12,102 bases of DNA from Nitrospirota bacterium (GCA_016201805.1 JACQCB010000109.1:1-12102); one strand, 5' to 3'. Shown: positions 1 through 8,152, numbered from the stretch's first letter. Notes: generated by a model not told the origin, from the letters alone. A program made the numbers and translations.

Positions 1-320
1 CGGCGGTTGTCCAAGTCCTCACGGAAGGCAACTACGAGGTCCAAGACGCTGACGGCAAGGAGCCGGTCTTGAAAACCGGTTATCGGAATGAAATGGACGG
101 CCCCTGGAACGCGCTCCTCCACTCCCGATTCGGGAGAGGCCGCAGCAAGATCGAGGTCACGATCACACCGGAAGGTGACGCCCTCACCCATGTGGTCATC
201 CGGGTCGCCTACGAAGGCAAAGACAGCCTGTTCTCATCCTGGCAAGCCTACGTCCCGCCCCTCCCGCAAAGCGCGGTCAACCAAATCAGGCTGCTGAAAA
301 ACGCGCTCGGCCTGCTCTAA
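1..320 (+). CDS. 3' end of a hypothetical protein (5' end outside the window)
   Basis: The frame is open from base 3 to a TAA at 318-320 with no stop, so the gene starts upstream of the window and about 105 C-terminal residues are visible. An internal TTG at 69 could mimic a start, but the reading frame upstream of it is equally protein-like. The visible part contains a segment with alternating hydrophobic residues (SKIEVTITPEG then THVVIRVAYE), which suggests beta strands, and ends in a short hydrophobic helix-like tail (RLLKNALGLL). No cysteines, metal motif or membrane segment are visible. The pattern is reminiscent of small periplasmic or lipoprotein beta domains, but I do not recognise the family. 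It converges on the response regulator gene, whose stop lies 34 bp away. Confidence 0.65.
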   Translation, partial: AVVQVLTEGNYEVQDADGKEPVLKTGYRNEMDGPWNALLHSRFGRGRSKIEVTITPEGDALTHVVIRVAYEGKDSLFSSWQAYVPPLPQSAVNQIRLLKNALGLL

Positions 321-354
321 CTCCTGTGCGCCCAACAACCCGGTCGGTTGACGC

Positions 355-1767
355 TCAGTGCGATTCGGAAGCGTCTTCTCCCGACTCCCCGAGCGGCAAC
401 CCGAATCGTTCCGCCATCCGGTAGAGGGTCCGCCGATCGATGCCCAGGATCTTCGCGGCACGGACCTTGTTCCCGCCGGTCTCGCGGAGCACCCGCATCA
501 GATATCGCTTGTCCATTTCATCCAGGGTCTGCAGCGTGTCGTCCGCTTGCACGTCCTTCCCTGACGACTCAGCGCCGGGTACGGCCTCGGCATTGCGGAC
601 GGTCTCCGGCAGGTCGTCAGGAAGGACCAAGGGGCCGTGGCTCAACGATACCGCCCGTTCGACGACGTTTTCCAACTCCCGTACGTTGCCGGGCCAGTGG
701 TAGCGCTGAAGGATCGCCATGGTCTCGGGAACGAATCCTCTGAGGGGCTCGTGTCCTCCCGAATACTGTTGCAAAAAGTGATGGGCGAGCATCGGAATAT
801 CGTCGTGCCGATCCCGCAAAGGCGGGAGCACGATCCGCACCACGTTCAAGCGGTAAAAAAGATCTTCTCGGAATCGTCCCTCCTTGACCAGCACGGCCAG
901 ATCCCGGTTCGTCGCCGCAATGATCCGCACATCGACCTTCGCGGCGACGGTCCCGCCCACACGCCGGACCTCCTGCTCCTGGATCACGCGCAACAGTTTG
1001 GCCTGCAGCGCAGGCCCCACGTCGCCGATCTCGTCCAGGAACAGGGTCCCGCCATCGGCGGTTTCGAAGAGCCCCAGCTTGACGCCGACGGCCCCGGTGA
1101 ACGCCCCCTTTTCGTATCCGAACAGCTCGGATTCCAGCAACGTCTCCGGTAGCGCGGCGCAATTGATCGGAACGAACGGTCGGTCACGCCGAGGACTGTT
1201 CGAGTGGATCGCCCGCGCGACCAATTCCTTGCCGGTCCCGCTTTCTCCCTCCAACAGCACCGTGCTCTTGCTCGTCGCCACCCGAGCCACCAGCTTGTAA
1301 ACCTCCAGCATGGGCGGGCTGCTGCCGACCAACTGCGACCGATCCGTTCGCTCGCGCAGTTCCTCCCTGAATCGGGCGTTTTCTCGTACGAGGCGGCTGT
1401 GTTCGAGACTGCGCCGCACGACCAGACGGATTTCCTCTTTTTTGAACGGCTTGGCCAAATAATCGTAGGCCCCTTGCTTGATGGCTTCGATGGCTCCTTC
1501 CATCGACCCGAACGCGGTCAGCAACACGATGCCGGTGTCCGGACTGAACCGTTTAAATTCCCGCAGGACCGTCAGGCCGTCCACCGTCCCCATGCGCATG
1601 TCCGTCAGCACCAAGTCGAAGCGCGTGTGGCGGCCCCGCTCGATCGCGTCCGCGCCGCCGGCCACCGCCTCCACCCCATAGCCCTCTTTCTGCAGAGCCT
1701 CCACCAGGAGGTCGCGCGCGACCAGATCGTCATCCACCACCAGAATCTTGACGTCAGGCGCCGCCAT
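355..1767 (-). CDS. Sigma-54-dependent response regulator (NtrC/ZraR type)
   Basis: This 470-aa protein has the full NtrC layout: receiver domain, AAA+ sigma-54 activator domain and Fis-type helix-turn-helix. In the receiver (about 1-120) the acidic pocket is D12-D14, the phosphoacceptor is D56 in LTDMRMG, the switch threonine is T84 and the conserved lysine is K106. The AAA+ domain (about 145-385) has Walker A GESGTGKE at 174-181, the sigma-54 contact loop GAFTGA at 221-226 and Walker B TLFLDE at 241-246. The C-terminal HTH lies at about 422-453. All key residues are intact, so it should be a phosphorylation-controlled activator of sigma-54 promoters by ATP hydrolysis. The ATG at 1767 has AAGGAG 6 bp upstream. 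The gene overlaps the end of the kinase gene by 14 bp, so the kinase is its likely partner. Target genes cannot be told from the sequence. Confidence 0.95.
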   Translation of the reverse strand: MAAPDVKILVVDDDLVARDLLVEALQKEGYGVEAVAGGADAIERGRHTRFDLVLTDMRMGTVDGLTVLREFKRFSPDTGIVLLTAFGSMEGAIEAIKQGAYDYLAKPFKKEEIRLVVRRSLEHSRLVRENARFREELRERTDRSQLVGSSPPMLEVYKLVARVATSKSTVLLEGESGTGKELVARAIHSNSPRRDRPFVPINCAALPETLLESELFGYEKGAFTGAVGVKLGLFETADGGTLFLDEIGDVGPALQAKLLRVIQEQEVRRVGGTVAAKVDVRIIAATNRDLAVLVKEGRFREDLFYRLNVVRIVLPPLRDRHDDIPMLAHHFLQQYSGGHEPLRGFVPETMAILQRYHWPGNVRELENVVERAVSLSHGPLVLPDDLPETVRNAEAVPGAESSGKDVQADDTLQTLDEMDKRYLMRVLRETGGNKVRAAKILGIDRRTLYRMAERFGLPLGESGEDASESH

Positions 1768-2935
1768 CGCTCGCTCCTTCCCTTGCCGCCCTCTCCACCA
1801 CGTGAGCCGGCAGGACGATCCTCACCGTCGTGCCCTTGCCGACCGCACTCTCGATCGAAAGGGAACCCCCATGGGCGGCCACGATCTGCCGACTCAGAAA
1901 CAGCCCCAATCCCGTCCCATCCCCGATGGCCTTGGTGGTAAAAAACGGTTCGAACGCCTGATTGAGATGCTCGTCCGGCATCCCGCATCCGGTATCGCGC
2001 ACGGCAAGCGTGACCATCGCCTCGATCGGCGGTTCGCCGGCTCGCTCTCGTGCAGCCAATTCCTCTTCCGTGGCCCGATGGCTGTCCACCGCAATCACCA
2101 CCTCACCGCCGGCCTGGGTCGCCGCCAGCGCGTTCGCCATGAGATTCACCAGCACTTGCTGCAACTGTTCCACATCGCCCCAGATGGGAGGCACCGCGCC
2201 GCTCCCCTCCACCTTCAGCGCCACCTCTTTGCCGGCAAACGACGGCCCCATCAGCCCCACAACTGGCTGGACGAGGTGATCGACCGAGAGGCGAGACCGC
2301 ACGGGCTTGCGCTGTCTGGTGGATGAGAGCAGGTCCTCGATGATGCGCACGACGCGGCTGATCTGGGAGTCGATGATCTCGACCCGCTTGCGCATGTCTT
2401 GCGTCGCGCCCGGCTCTTCTCCCAACGCTTGCACGTGCCAGGCGATGGAATGCAGGGGTGTGCCCACTTCATGCGCCACGGAGGCCACCAGTTGCCCGAC
2501 GGCGGCCAGCCGCTCGGACCGGTGCAGCGCATCCTTGATCTCCACCAATTGGGCGTTCGCCCGCAGCAAATTCTCCGTCTGCAGAGCCAGTTCGGCCCGC
2601 GCCGCTTCCTCTCGCGCCTTGCGCTCTTCGCGCGTCATGGCGAAGTAGGCCACTCCCGCCAGCACCCCGACCACCACCGTTCGGTTGATGACGGCGGAGA
2701 CGAACCGCCCGGGTTTGGTCGGCCGCAACAGACCGATGTAGGTCGCGACGATGCAGACCGCGACCGTAAGGTACATCAACCGGCGATTCCGCGCAGTGGC
2801 GATCAGTAAAATGGGCAAGACGAAGCCATAGGCGCCCACCACGTTGGCCGGCGTGACCGTCTCGATGATGACGATCAGGAGCACCAGCGAGGCCGACACG
2901 CCGAGGACCAGCGGGTTTTTGATGGTCACGTTCAT
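1754..2935 (-). CDS. Membrane-bound sensor histidine kinase
   Basis: This 393-aa kinase has about four predicted transmembrane helices at its N-terminus (roughly 8-27, 31-48, 53-70, 83-99), joined by very short loops. A charged coiled-coil-like linker (about 101-140) follows, then HisKA and HATPase_c domains. The H box is SVAHEVGTPL with the phosphorylated histidine H155. The N box is around N264/N268, G1 is DTGCGMP (314-320) and G2 is GDGTGLGL (338-345). No periplasmic sensor, PAS or HAMP domain is visible, so the signal is probably sensed in the membrane or by a partner. Its ATG overlaps the malQ stop as ATGA and has no Shine-Dalgarno sequence, so translation probably depends on re-initiation after malQ. 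It should phosphorylate D56 of the downstream regulator. The G2 and H boxes resemble those of ZraS/AtoS-like kinases. Confidence 0.94.
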   Translation of the reverse strand: MNVTIKNPLVLGVSASLVLLIVIIETVTPANVVGAYGFVLPILLIATARNRRLMYLTVAVCIVATYIGLLRPTKPGRFVSAVINRTVVVGVLAGVAYFAMTREERKAREEAARAELALQTENLLRANAQLVEIKDALHRSERLAAVGQLVASVAHEVGTPLHSIAWHVQALGEEPGATQDMRKRVEIIDSQISRVVRIIEDLLSSTRQRKPVRSRLSVDHLVQPVVGLMGPSFAGKEVALKVEGSGAVPPIWGDVEQLQQVLVNLMANALAATQAGGEVVIAVDSHRATEEELAARERAGEPPIEAMVTLAVRDTGCGMPDEHLNQAFEPFFTTKAIGDGTGLGLFLSRQIVAAHGGSLSIESAVGKGTTVRIVLPAHVVERAAREGASDGGA

Positions 2936-5178
2936 ACGTTTGCCGGACGGATGGCGCGCACCGCTGCCGCCAGCCTGTGGAAAACGGGGTCCTCTCGTAA
3001 CACTTCCATCGGGAGGCTCGTTTTGCGGGACCAGTTCGGATGGCTGTCAACCGTGCCCGGCACGTTCGTCTGCGCGCATTCCCCCAACCAGTCGCCGACG
3101 GACGCCATCATGATCCAGGCAGGAGTCCGTGCCAGATAGGTGTGGATCGCAAGGCACAGGTCCGCCGTCATGTGCGGCACCGAGGCCGGATCTTCCGTGA
3201 CCCCTTCCGGCAACAGGCCCTGGGCATTCAGCGCACTCAGCATACGCGCCTTGTCCTGTCGCCGCTCCTCCAAGGCCCGCTGCCGGGAGCCTTCCTCAGG
3301 ATAGAATCCCAGCTTGGCCCTGGTGTCAATGTCCTGCCCGACCCAAAACCCTGACAGCGTCGGAAGGTCATGCGTCGTGGCCACGGCCATCGCAGGCTTC
3401 GGATAGACATCGGGTGCTTTCCACCCTCCGTCCTCACGCCGTTCGAAATAGAAGACCCGATAGGAGAGCACGTTGGCGACGGCCAGCCGTTCGCGGACCG
3501 AGTCCGGTACCGTCCCCAAATCCTCCCCGACGATGAGCGCCTGCTGTCGCAGGCTCTCCAACGCCACGATCCCCAGGAGATCCTCTGCCGGATAGTGCAC
3601 GTAGGCGCCTGCCGATGCCGGGAGCCCGCGCGGAATCCAAAAGAGCCGAAACAGTCCCATCACATGGTCCAGTCGGATCGCCCCGCCGTAAGCCAGATTT
3701 TTCCGCAGCAGCGCGATAAACATCCGGTACCCGCTGGCTCGCAACCGTCGCGGGTTGAAGGGAGGCAGGCCCCAATTCTGTCCCTTCGGAGCAAAGGCGT
3801 CCGGGGGACATCCGCTATCGGCCTCCAACGCCAGGACATCCTGGAACGCCCAGGCGTCACTGCCGGACCGATCGCTGCCAAGCGCGAGGTCGTGGTACAA
3901 GCCGACCGTCATGCCATGCTCGCGAGCCCCTGCGGCTACCCGTCTCAACTGCTCGTCGGCCAGCCACTGGAGATACTGATGAAACCGGATGGACGCAGCA
4001 TGGGTGGCCCGAAAGGAGACGACGGTGGCAGACTTCGGGTCACGGTAGGGTTCGGGCCAATCCTGCCACCCCCCCGCCTGCGGATAAATGGAGCGCAACT
4101 CCTCCGACAGGGCCTGAAAAAGGGCAAAGTGCTCCAGCAGTTCCCCCTCCTTCCTGACGTATCGTTCAAAGGCCAGCCCCCGTTCCGTTTTGGGCTGTTG
4201 GGTTCCGCCCAAGTCTGCCAGGTGCCGCTCCTGAAAGATCGCAAACAGCAGGACCAGGATTTCCCGCTTCGCGGCATAGACCTGACCGTATTCCACCAGG
4301 TCGGTTTTTCTAAACGCCTCAAGCCTGGCGCGGAACCCGCCGTCTTCCAGGAGACGTTGCGCCGGCACCGACTCCTTCAACTCGGGGATCTCTTCCACCG
4401 CCAAGTAGAGCACGTTCAGGAACAGTCGGCTGTCCGGAGAATAGGGGCTGATATGATACGGCGGCTCGTTCCTGAGCGCATGCAGCGGGTTTAACCCGAT
4501 CACGCCAACGCCCAGATCCTGGGCCGCCCAGTTTACGAATCCGGCGAGGTCGAGAAAGTCTCCGACTCCCCAGTTGCGGCAGGATCGAAGCGCATACAAC
4601 TGCAGCGCCAGTCCCCAGGTACGCCCCCCCTCCTGCAATTGTGGCGGCACGTAACATTGCAAGGGGACAAGAATGAGCCGCAGGGTCCCTTCCACCGTCC
4701 CCGACGACGCACGACCGCGAGCCACGAGATCGTAATACCCAATCGCCAGCCCTGGCGGAATCGGCAGCTCGAAACGCACATAGCGCCGGTCGTCCACCAG
4801 GCGAGTCTCTGCCGGAACAAGACCTGGCCCGATCTCTCCTTTTTGCTGAAGACAGCCCGCCTCATCCCGAACCTCCCAATCAATCCGAACGTCGTGAGCC
4901 TCAGCTTCATCAATCGGCAGGCGAAACGACCACGTGGCGGCTCGGTCATCAACCCGTCTGACCAAGACAGGATCGCAGGGACGCCGCCAGGGTTCCTCCT
5001 CGTAGACACACAGCTCCCGACGCAAGTCGTCCACCGTGGCCACCCGCAGACCCATGGCCGTAAGAATCGCCCGTTTGGTCTGGGCAGAAACCTCGTGGCG
5101 GTGTCCCCAAATATCGTGGTAGTCGGGAGCAATCCCGCACCGATCCGCGAGGTCATCCAATAACTGCTGCTCGCTCAT
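2932..5178 (-). CDS. malQ: 4-alpha-glucanotransferase (amylomaltase, GH77)
   Basis: MalQ transfers alpha-1,4-glucan segments between maltodextrins in the cytoplasm (disproportionation), linking glycogen and maltooligosaccharide turnover. The protein is 748 aa, the length of the long enterobacterial-type MalQ with an extra N-terminal region (about 1-170) of helical and beta-sandwich character before the GH77 barrel. GH77 landmarks are present: nucleophile D504 in GAIRLDHVMG, general acid E552 in VGEDLGTVP, third acidic residue D604 in TTHDLPTLSG, LYHDLALGSD at 427-436, and the C-terminal hallmark NVPGTVDSHPNW at 705-716. The ATG at 5178 begins the conserved MalQ N-terminus but has no Shine-Dalgarno sequence. 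It is the first gene of an operon with a histidine kinase and regulator, overlapping the kinase by 4 bp. Confidence 0.95.
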   Translation of the reverse strand: MSEQQLLDDLADRCGIAPDYHDIWGHRHEVSAQTKRAILTAMGLRVATVDDLRRELCVYEEEPWRRPCDPVLVRRVDDRAATWSFRLPIDEAEAHDVRIDWEVRDEAGCLQQKGEIGPGLVPAETRLVDDRRYVRFELPIPPGLAIGYYDLVARGRASSGTVEGTLRLILVPLQCYVPPQLQEGGRTWGLALQLYALRSCRNWGVGDFLDLAGFVNWAAQDLGVGVIGLNPLHALRNEPPYHISPYSPDSRLFLNVLYLAVEEIPELKESVPAQRLLEDGGFRARLEAFRKTDLVEYGQVYAAKREILVLLFAIFQERHLADLGGTQQPKTERGLAFERYVRKEGELLEHFALFQALSEELRSIYPQAGGWQDWPEPYRDPKSATVVSFRATHAASIRFHQYLQWLADEQLRRVAAGAREHGMTVGLYHDLALGSDRSGSDAWAFQDVLALEADSGCPPDAFAPKGQNWGLPPFNPRRLRASGYRMFIALLRKNLAYGGAIRLDHVMGLFRLFWIPRGLPASAGAYVHYPAEDLLGIVALESLRQQALIVGEDLGTVPDSVRERLAVANVLSYRVFYFERREDGGWKAPDVYPKPAMAVATTHDLPTLSGFWVGQDIDTRAKLGFYPEEGSRQRALEERRQDKARMLSALNAQGLLPEGVTEDPASVPHMTADLCLAIHTYLARTPAWIMMASVGDWLGECAQTNVPGTVDSHPNWSRKTSLPMEVLREDPVFHRLAAAVRAIRPANV

Positions 5179-5185
5179 AGCGTTG

Positions 5186-5214
5186 AGTCTAGGAACATAC
5201 CGCCATCAAGTCAA
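5186..5214 (-). promoter_or_regulatory. Candidate sigma-70 promoter of malQ, nearly leaderless
   Basis: Reading the minus strand, TTGACT (5214-5209) and TAGACT (5191-5186) are separated by 17 bp. They match the sigma-70 consensus in 5/6 and 4/6 positions. The -10 box ends only 7 bp before the malQ ATG, so transcription would start at or within a base or two of the start codon. A second, more distal candidate is TTGGTT (5261-5256), 16 bp, GATAAT (5239-5234), which would give a leader of about 50 nt. Neither has been shown to be used. Confidence 0.5.
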
Positions 5215-5415
5215 GGAAACCGGAATGAGCAGGATTATCAAAAACCCTATACTAAAACCAAGTTGACGAAGAAGCCCTGCCTAGTTTTGTGCTGGCAGAG
5301 CCGACGATGAAGGGCCTATAGGGAGAAGACGACCCAAGATGGAGCAGCAAGGAATCAGGAGAACAGACCGGTCAGGCCGCCGAGGAGATTGGGGCAAAGG
5401 GCGGGTGTCGTGACG

Positions 5416-5805
5416 CTACATGATGCCGGCCTGACGCTGCAGCCAGCGGACATAGGCGACGATCTGCTCGACATCCTCCGATGTCACGCCTTCGATTTTC
5501 GGCATGTCGCCGAACTGCCAGTGGTGGGCGCGGACCCCGTTTGCCGCCGCACGTTGGAAGGCCGCATCCCCGTGGTGGTTCGGCTCATAAATCTTGTGGG
5601 CCAGCGGGGGCCCCTGGGTCGTCCCGACGGCGCGCTCGCCGTGACAACGGACACAGTTCGCCCTAAACTTGGCTTCCCCTTTTTGAAACTCCACCGGCAC
5701 AGCGGCCTCCTGTTTGGCACAGGCTTCCCAGGATAACAGTCCCAGCAGCAACAGAGCAGGCAGGCCGACGAGCCATCGCGTGAGACCTGGGGCGGGGATA
5801 CGCAT
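5416..5805 (-). CDS. Monohaem c-type cytochrome, exported
   Basis: This 129-aa small cytochrome c should be periplasmic or membrane-tethered. The N-terminus has a basic start (MRIPAPGLTR), a leucine-rich hydrophobic core (about 11-24) and a possible signal peptidase I site after ACA at residue 30. The cysteine at 29 lacks a normal lipobox. The haem motif CVRCH is at 51-55, and M101 in FGDMPKIEGV is the likely distal ligand. The C-terminal helix is typical (EDVEQIVAYVRWLQ). The frame is open 132 bp further upstream, but the ATG at 5805 is chosen because AGAGGTGA precedes it and a signal peptide begins there. It follows the 58-aa membrane protein by 4 bp, downstream of queC. It probably acts as an electron carrier or redox subunit; the partner is unknown. 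Confidence 0.9.
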   Translation of the reverse strand: MRIPAPGLTRWLVGLPALLLLGLLSWEACAKQEAAVPVEFQKGEAKFRANCVRCHGERAVGTTQGPPLAHKIYEPNHHGDAAFQRAAANGVRAHHWQFGDMPKIEGVTSEDVEQIVAYVRWLQRQAGIM

Positions 5806-5809
5806 GCAA

Positions 5810-5986
5810 TCACCTCTTCTGATCGGAATCGTTGTCGGCGCGCGACGCGGTCTTCCCGAACTCTTCGCGCAACATACGCTTGACCTGACCCGCCGTGAAA
5901 TAGCGGTACAGCCTCGCAGAGACCGGCACCAGAACAATCAGGCCGATCGTCAGGTACATGAAAAATTCTTCGGGAGAGACTCTCAT
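5810..5986 (-). CDS. Small single-pass membrane protein (58 aa)
   Basis: This short gene is easily missed. It runs from an ATG at 5986 to a TGA at 5812-5810. The protein begins MRVSPEEFFMYLTIG, has one hydrophobic segment at about residues 8-24, then a basic stretch (RLYRYF, KRMLREEFGK) and a charged hydrophilic tail. The positive charges after the helix predict a cytoplasmic C-terminus. GAGGTGA lies 5 bp before the ATG and overlaps the queC stop, which is 9 bp away. The cytochrome c ATG is 4 bp after its stop, and the cytochrome ribosome-binding site lies within its last codons. This spacing argues for a real, translationally coupled gene. The family is not recognised. It could be an accessory or assembly subunit of a redox complex that includes the cytochrome, by analogy with other small membrane subunits, but this is inference. 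Confidence 0.75.
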   Translation of the reverse strand: MRVSPEEFFMYLTIGLIVLVPVSARLYRYFTAGQVKRMLREEFGKTASRADNDSDQKR

Positions 5987-5995
5987 GACTTCACC

Positions 5996-6679
5996 TCACA
6001 CATCCGCATAGGCAATGGGATCGACGGCACCGGCGGCCCGGAACCCTTCGCGCCGGATGCGGCAGCTGTCGCATCGGCCGCAGGCGGTCCCGTCGGACGC
6101 CGGATCATAACAACTATGGGTCAACTGCAAGGGCACGCCCAACGACAGGCCCAGCCGGACGATGTCTGCTTTCGTCATCATCAACAAGGGCGCCCTGATC
6201 TCGATCCCCTGTCCGAGCGCCCCCACCTTGGTCCCCAGCCGTGCCACCTGTTCGAAAGCCCGCAGATAGTCGGGCCGGCAGTCCGGATAACCGGAGTAGT
6301 CGAGGACATTGGCTCCGATGTAGATACATGACGCCGCCAGGGTTTCGGCATAGGCCAGCGCAAGCGAAAGGAAAATGGTATTGCGGGCCGGCACATAGGT
6401 GGACGGGATGCCTTCCCGACGCTCGGCCTCGGATCGATCTTTGGGGACGGCTTGGTCCGCGGTGAGCGCTGAGCCCCCCATCGACCTGAGATCCACCTCC
6501 AACACCAGGTGGCCGGCCACCCCCAGAGCTCGCCCGATCTCGCGCGCCCGTTCCACTTCAACCCGGTGGCGCTGGCCATAGGCGATCGTAAGCAGGTACA
6601 CGAAGCACCCGTCCCGTTTCGCAACCGCGGCCGTGACCGTAGAATCAAGCCCGCCGCTCGCCAGAACCACGGCCTTCAT
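5996..6679 (-). CDS. queC: 7-cyano-7-deazaguanine (preQ0) synthase
   Basis: QueC uses ATP and ammonia to convert 7-carboxy-7-deazaguanine to preQ0, a precursor of queuosine in tRNA. The ATP-pyrophosphatase P-loop SGGLDS is at residues 8-13. The C-terminal zinc site is seen as HSCYDP followed by CGRCDSC. Other family signatures are YVPARNTIFLSLALAYAE and YSGYPDCRP. The 227-aa form from the ATG at 6679 matches the usual QueC length and N-terminus (MKAVVLASGGLDS). The frame stays open to a TTG at 6718, which would add 13 residues without family character. No other queuosine gene is in the window. The gene is followed within 9 bp by the small membrane protein and then a cytochrome c, an unusual pairing for queC. 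Confidence 0.93.
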   Translation of the reverse strand: MKAVVLASGGLDSTVTAAVAKRDGCFVYLLTIAYGQRHRVEVERAREIGRALGVAGHLVLEVDLRSMGGSALTADQAVPKDRSEAERREGIPSTYVPARNTIFLSLALAYAETLAASCIYIGANVLDYSGYPDCRPDYLRAFEQVARLGTKVGALGQGIEIRAPLLMMTKADIVRLGLSLGVPLQLTHSCYDPASDGTACGRCDSCRIRREGFRAAGAVDPIAYADV

Positions 6680-6736
6680 ACCACTATCCACCACGGAGGG
6701 TGACCGGTCTGGCTTCAACTGCGCGCGTCCGAGTCT

Positions 6737-6796
6737 CGTGAAGCGGGCCTCGTGAAACGTATCTCGTCCTCCGATTCAGACGCTTCACGCTTCACG
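6737..6796. repeat. Inverted repeat of cgtgaaRcg units upstream of queC
   Basis: The left arm carries CGTGAAGCG (6737-6745) and CGTGAAACGT (6751-6760). The right arm is ACGCTTCACGCTTCACG (6780-6796), the reverse complement of two such units. The arms can fold into a hairpin with a 19-nt loop and a small bulge. It has no T-run, so it is not a classical terminator. The same unit recurs between ald and the tRNA gene. Confidence 0.6.
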
Positions 6797-6816
6797 TACG
6801 ACGAACGACGCTTGGA

Positions 6817-6837
6817 GAAATGCGCGCTGCGCGAGCA
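6817..6837 (-). terminator. Weak intrinsic terminator candidate after the DksA-like gene
   Basis: On the minus strand, TGCTCGCG, CAG loop, CGCGCGCA forms a stem of 3 + 3 pairs around one mismatch, followed by TTTCT. It lies 25 bp after the stop of the DksA-like gene. The U-tract is short, so termination would be partial at best. Confidence 0.3.
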
Positions 6838-6861
6838 CGGAAGCCGGACCAGTCACTCTCC

Positions 6862-7416
6862 TTAATCACGTTCCTCGCCCTTCTCGATCTTTTCGATCAG
6901 TTCTTGCCGAGACTGGCAGACCACGCACAGCTTCGCAAAAGGGACCGCCTCCAGACGCTTCTCGCTGATTTCGACGCCGCATTCGGCACAGACGCCGTAG
7001 GTGCCGTCGTCCAACCGCGTCAGAGCTTCGTCGATCATCTGCCGCTTCCGGTTCTGCATCTCCAGCAAGGAGATGCCGAGTTCCCGTTCCAGGTCCATCA
7101 CGGCCTGGTCCCCCACATCCATAGCCGACTCCAGGCGCCGTTGCTGGTCGTCCGTCAAGGACTGTCCCAGCGACGCGCCGATCTCGGCCAGGATCTCCTT
7201 GCGTTTGCCCATCAACATCCGGTGCAACGTCGCGCGACGAGCGGACGACAACACCCGAGTCGGTGTTTTCTTTTCGACGGCCCCACTCGTCCCCGCCGCA
7301 GTCACGCGGGAACCGACAACGGTCTTCTTGGCTCCAGGCAAGCGCTTTCCATCGATTTTGGCGGACGTTGTCCGAACCGCGGCGGTCTTCTTTTTGACTT
7401 TTACCTTACCGGGCAT
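6862..7416 (-). CDS. DksA/TraR-family zinc-finger protein with basic N-terminal tail
   Basis: DksA-family proteins bind the RNA polymerase secondary channel and tune transcription, often with ppGpp. In this 184-aa protein the C-terminal zinc finger has C143, C146, C164 and C167 (CAEC, 17 residues, CVVC). A helical region at about 59-135 carries DVGDQA at 100-105, matching the DxxDxA motif at the DksA coiled-coil tip, so an RNA polymerase role is plausible. The first ~55 residues are rich in Lys, Thr, Ala and Val (KVKVKKK, AKKTVV, VEKKTPTR), lack hydrophobic core features and are probably disordered. That tail is not part of the usual ~150-aa DksA. The ATG at 7416 has AAGGGAG about 10 bp upstream. 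A candidate promoter lies just upstream, and the gene appears to be its own unit. Confidence 0.88.
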   Translation of the reverse strand: MPGKVKVKKKTAAVRTTSAKIDGKRLPGAKKTVVGSRVTAAGTSGAVEKKTPTRVLSSARRATLHRMLMGKRKEILAEIGASLGQSLTDDQQRRLESAMDVGDQAVMDLERELGISLLEMQNRKRQMIDEALTRLDDGTYGVCAECGVEISEKRLEAVPFAKLCVVCQSRQELIEKIEKGEERD

Positions 7417-7464
7417 GAGCCATACGCTCCCTTCTAGGAACTCCGCTCGTAAAATGGTCCGGCA

Positions 7465-7493
7465 TTCTTACCACGGCACCCCAGGTTTGACAA
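7465..7493 (-). promoter_or_regulatory. Candidate promoter of the DksA-like gene
   Basis: On the minus strand, TTGTCA (7493-7488) and TAAGAA (7470-7465) are 17 bp apart. A TG one base before the -10 gives an extended -10 (TGGTAAGAAT). Predicted transcription would start about 40 nt before the ATG at 7416. The -10 is a weak match on its own. Confidence 0.4.
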
Positions 7494-7562
7494 GGCCATC
7501 CCAAGACCACGATGCGGAGGTTCGCTCGACGGGGTGACGGCAAGAAAAGACCTGCGGACGGC

Positions 7563-8078
<516 letters not shown>

Positions 8079-8152
8079 ACGCCATCAGCCTTTCTCTGAT
8101 TAATGTCTCCCTCACATCCTTGTTCTACTCCTGCAAGACGGTCGGACAGCCC

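Noticed and set aside
338..352. CAACC-CGGTC-GGTTG hairpin between the two convergent genes at the left end, considered as a bidirectional terminator
   Set aside because: The stem is only 5 bp and no T-run follows on either strand.
3370..4494. 374-codon plus-strand open frame opposite malQ
   Set aside because: It is a shadow of malQ; malQ keeps all catalytic residues and the antisense product has no domain features.
5806..5937. Extension of the cytochrome c upstream of the ATG at 5805
   Set aside because: It overlaps the small membrane protein gene in another frame, precedes the signal peptide, and the ATG at 5805 has a strong ribosome-binding site.
7487..7492. Perfect TTGACA on the plus strand in the DksA-like upstream region
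   Set aside because: No -10 box at proper distance and no plus-strand gene follows.
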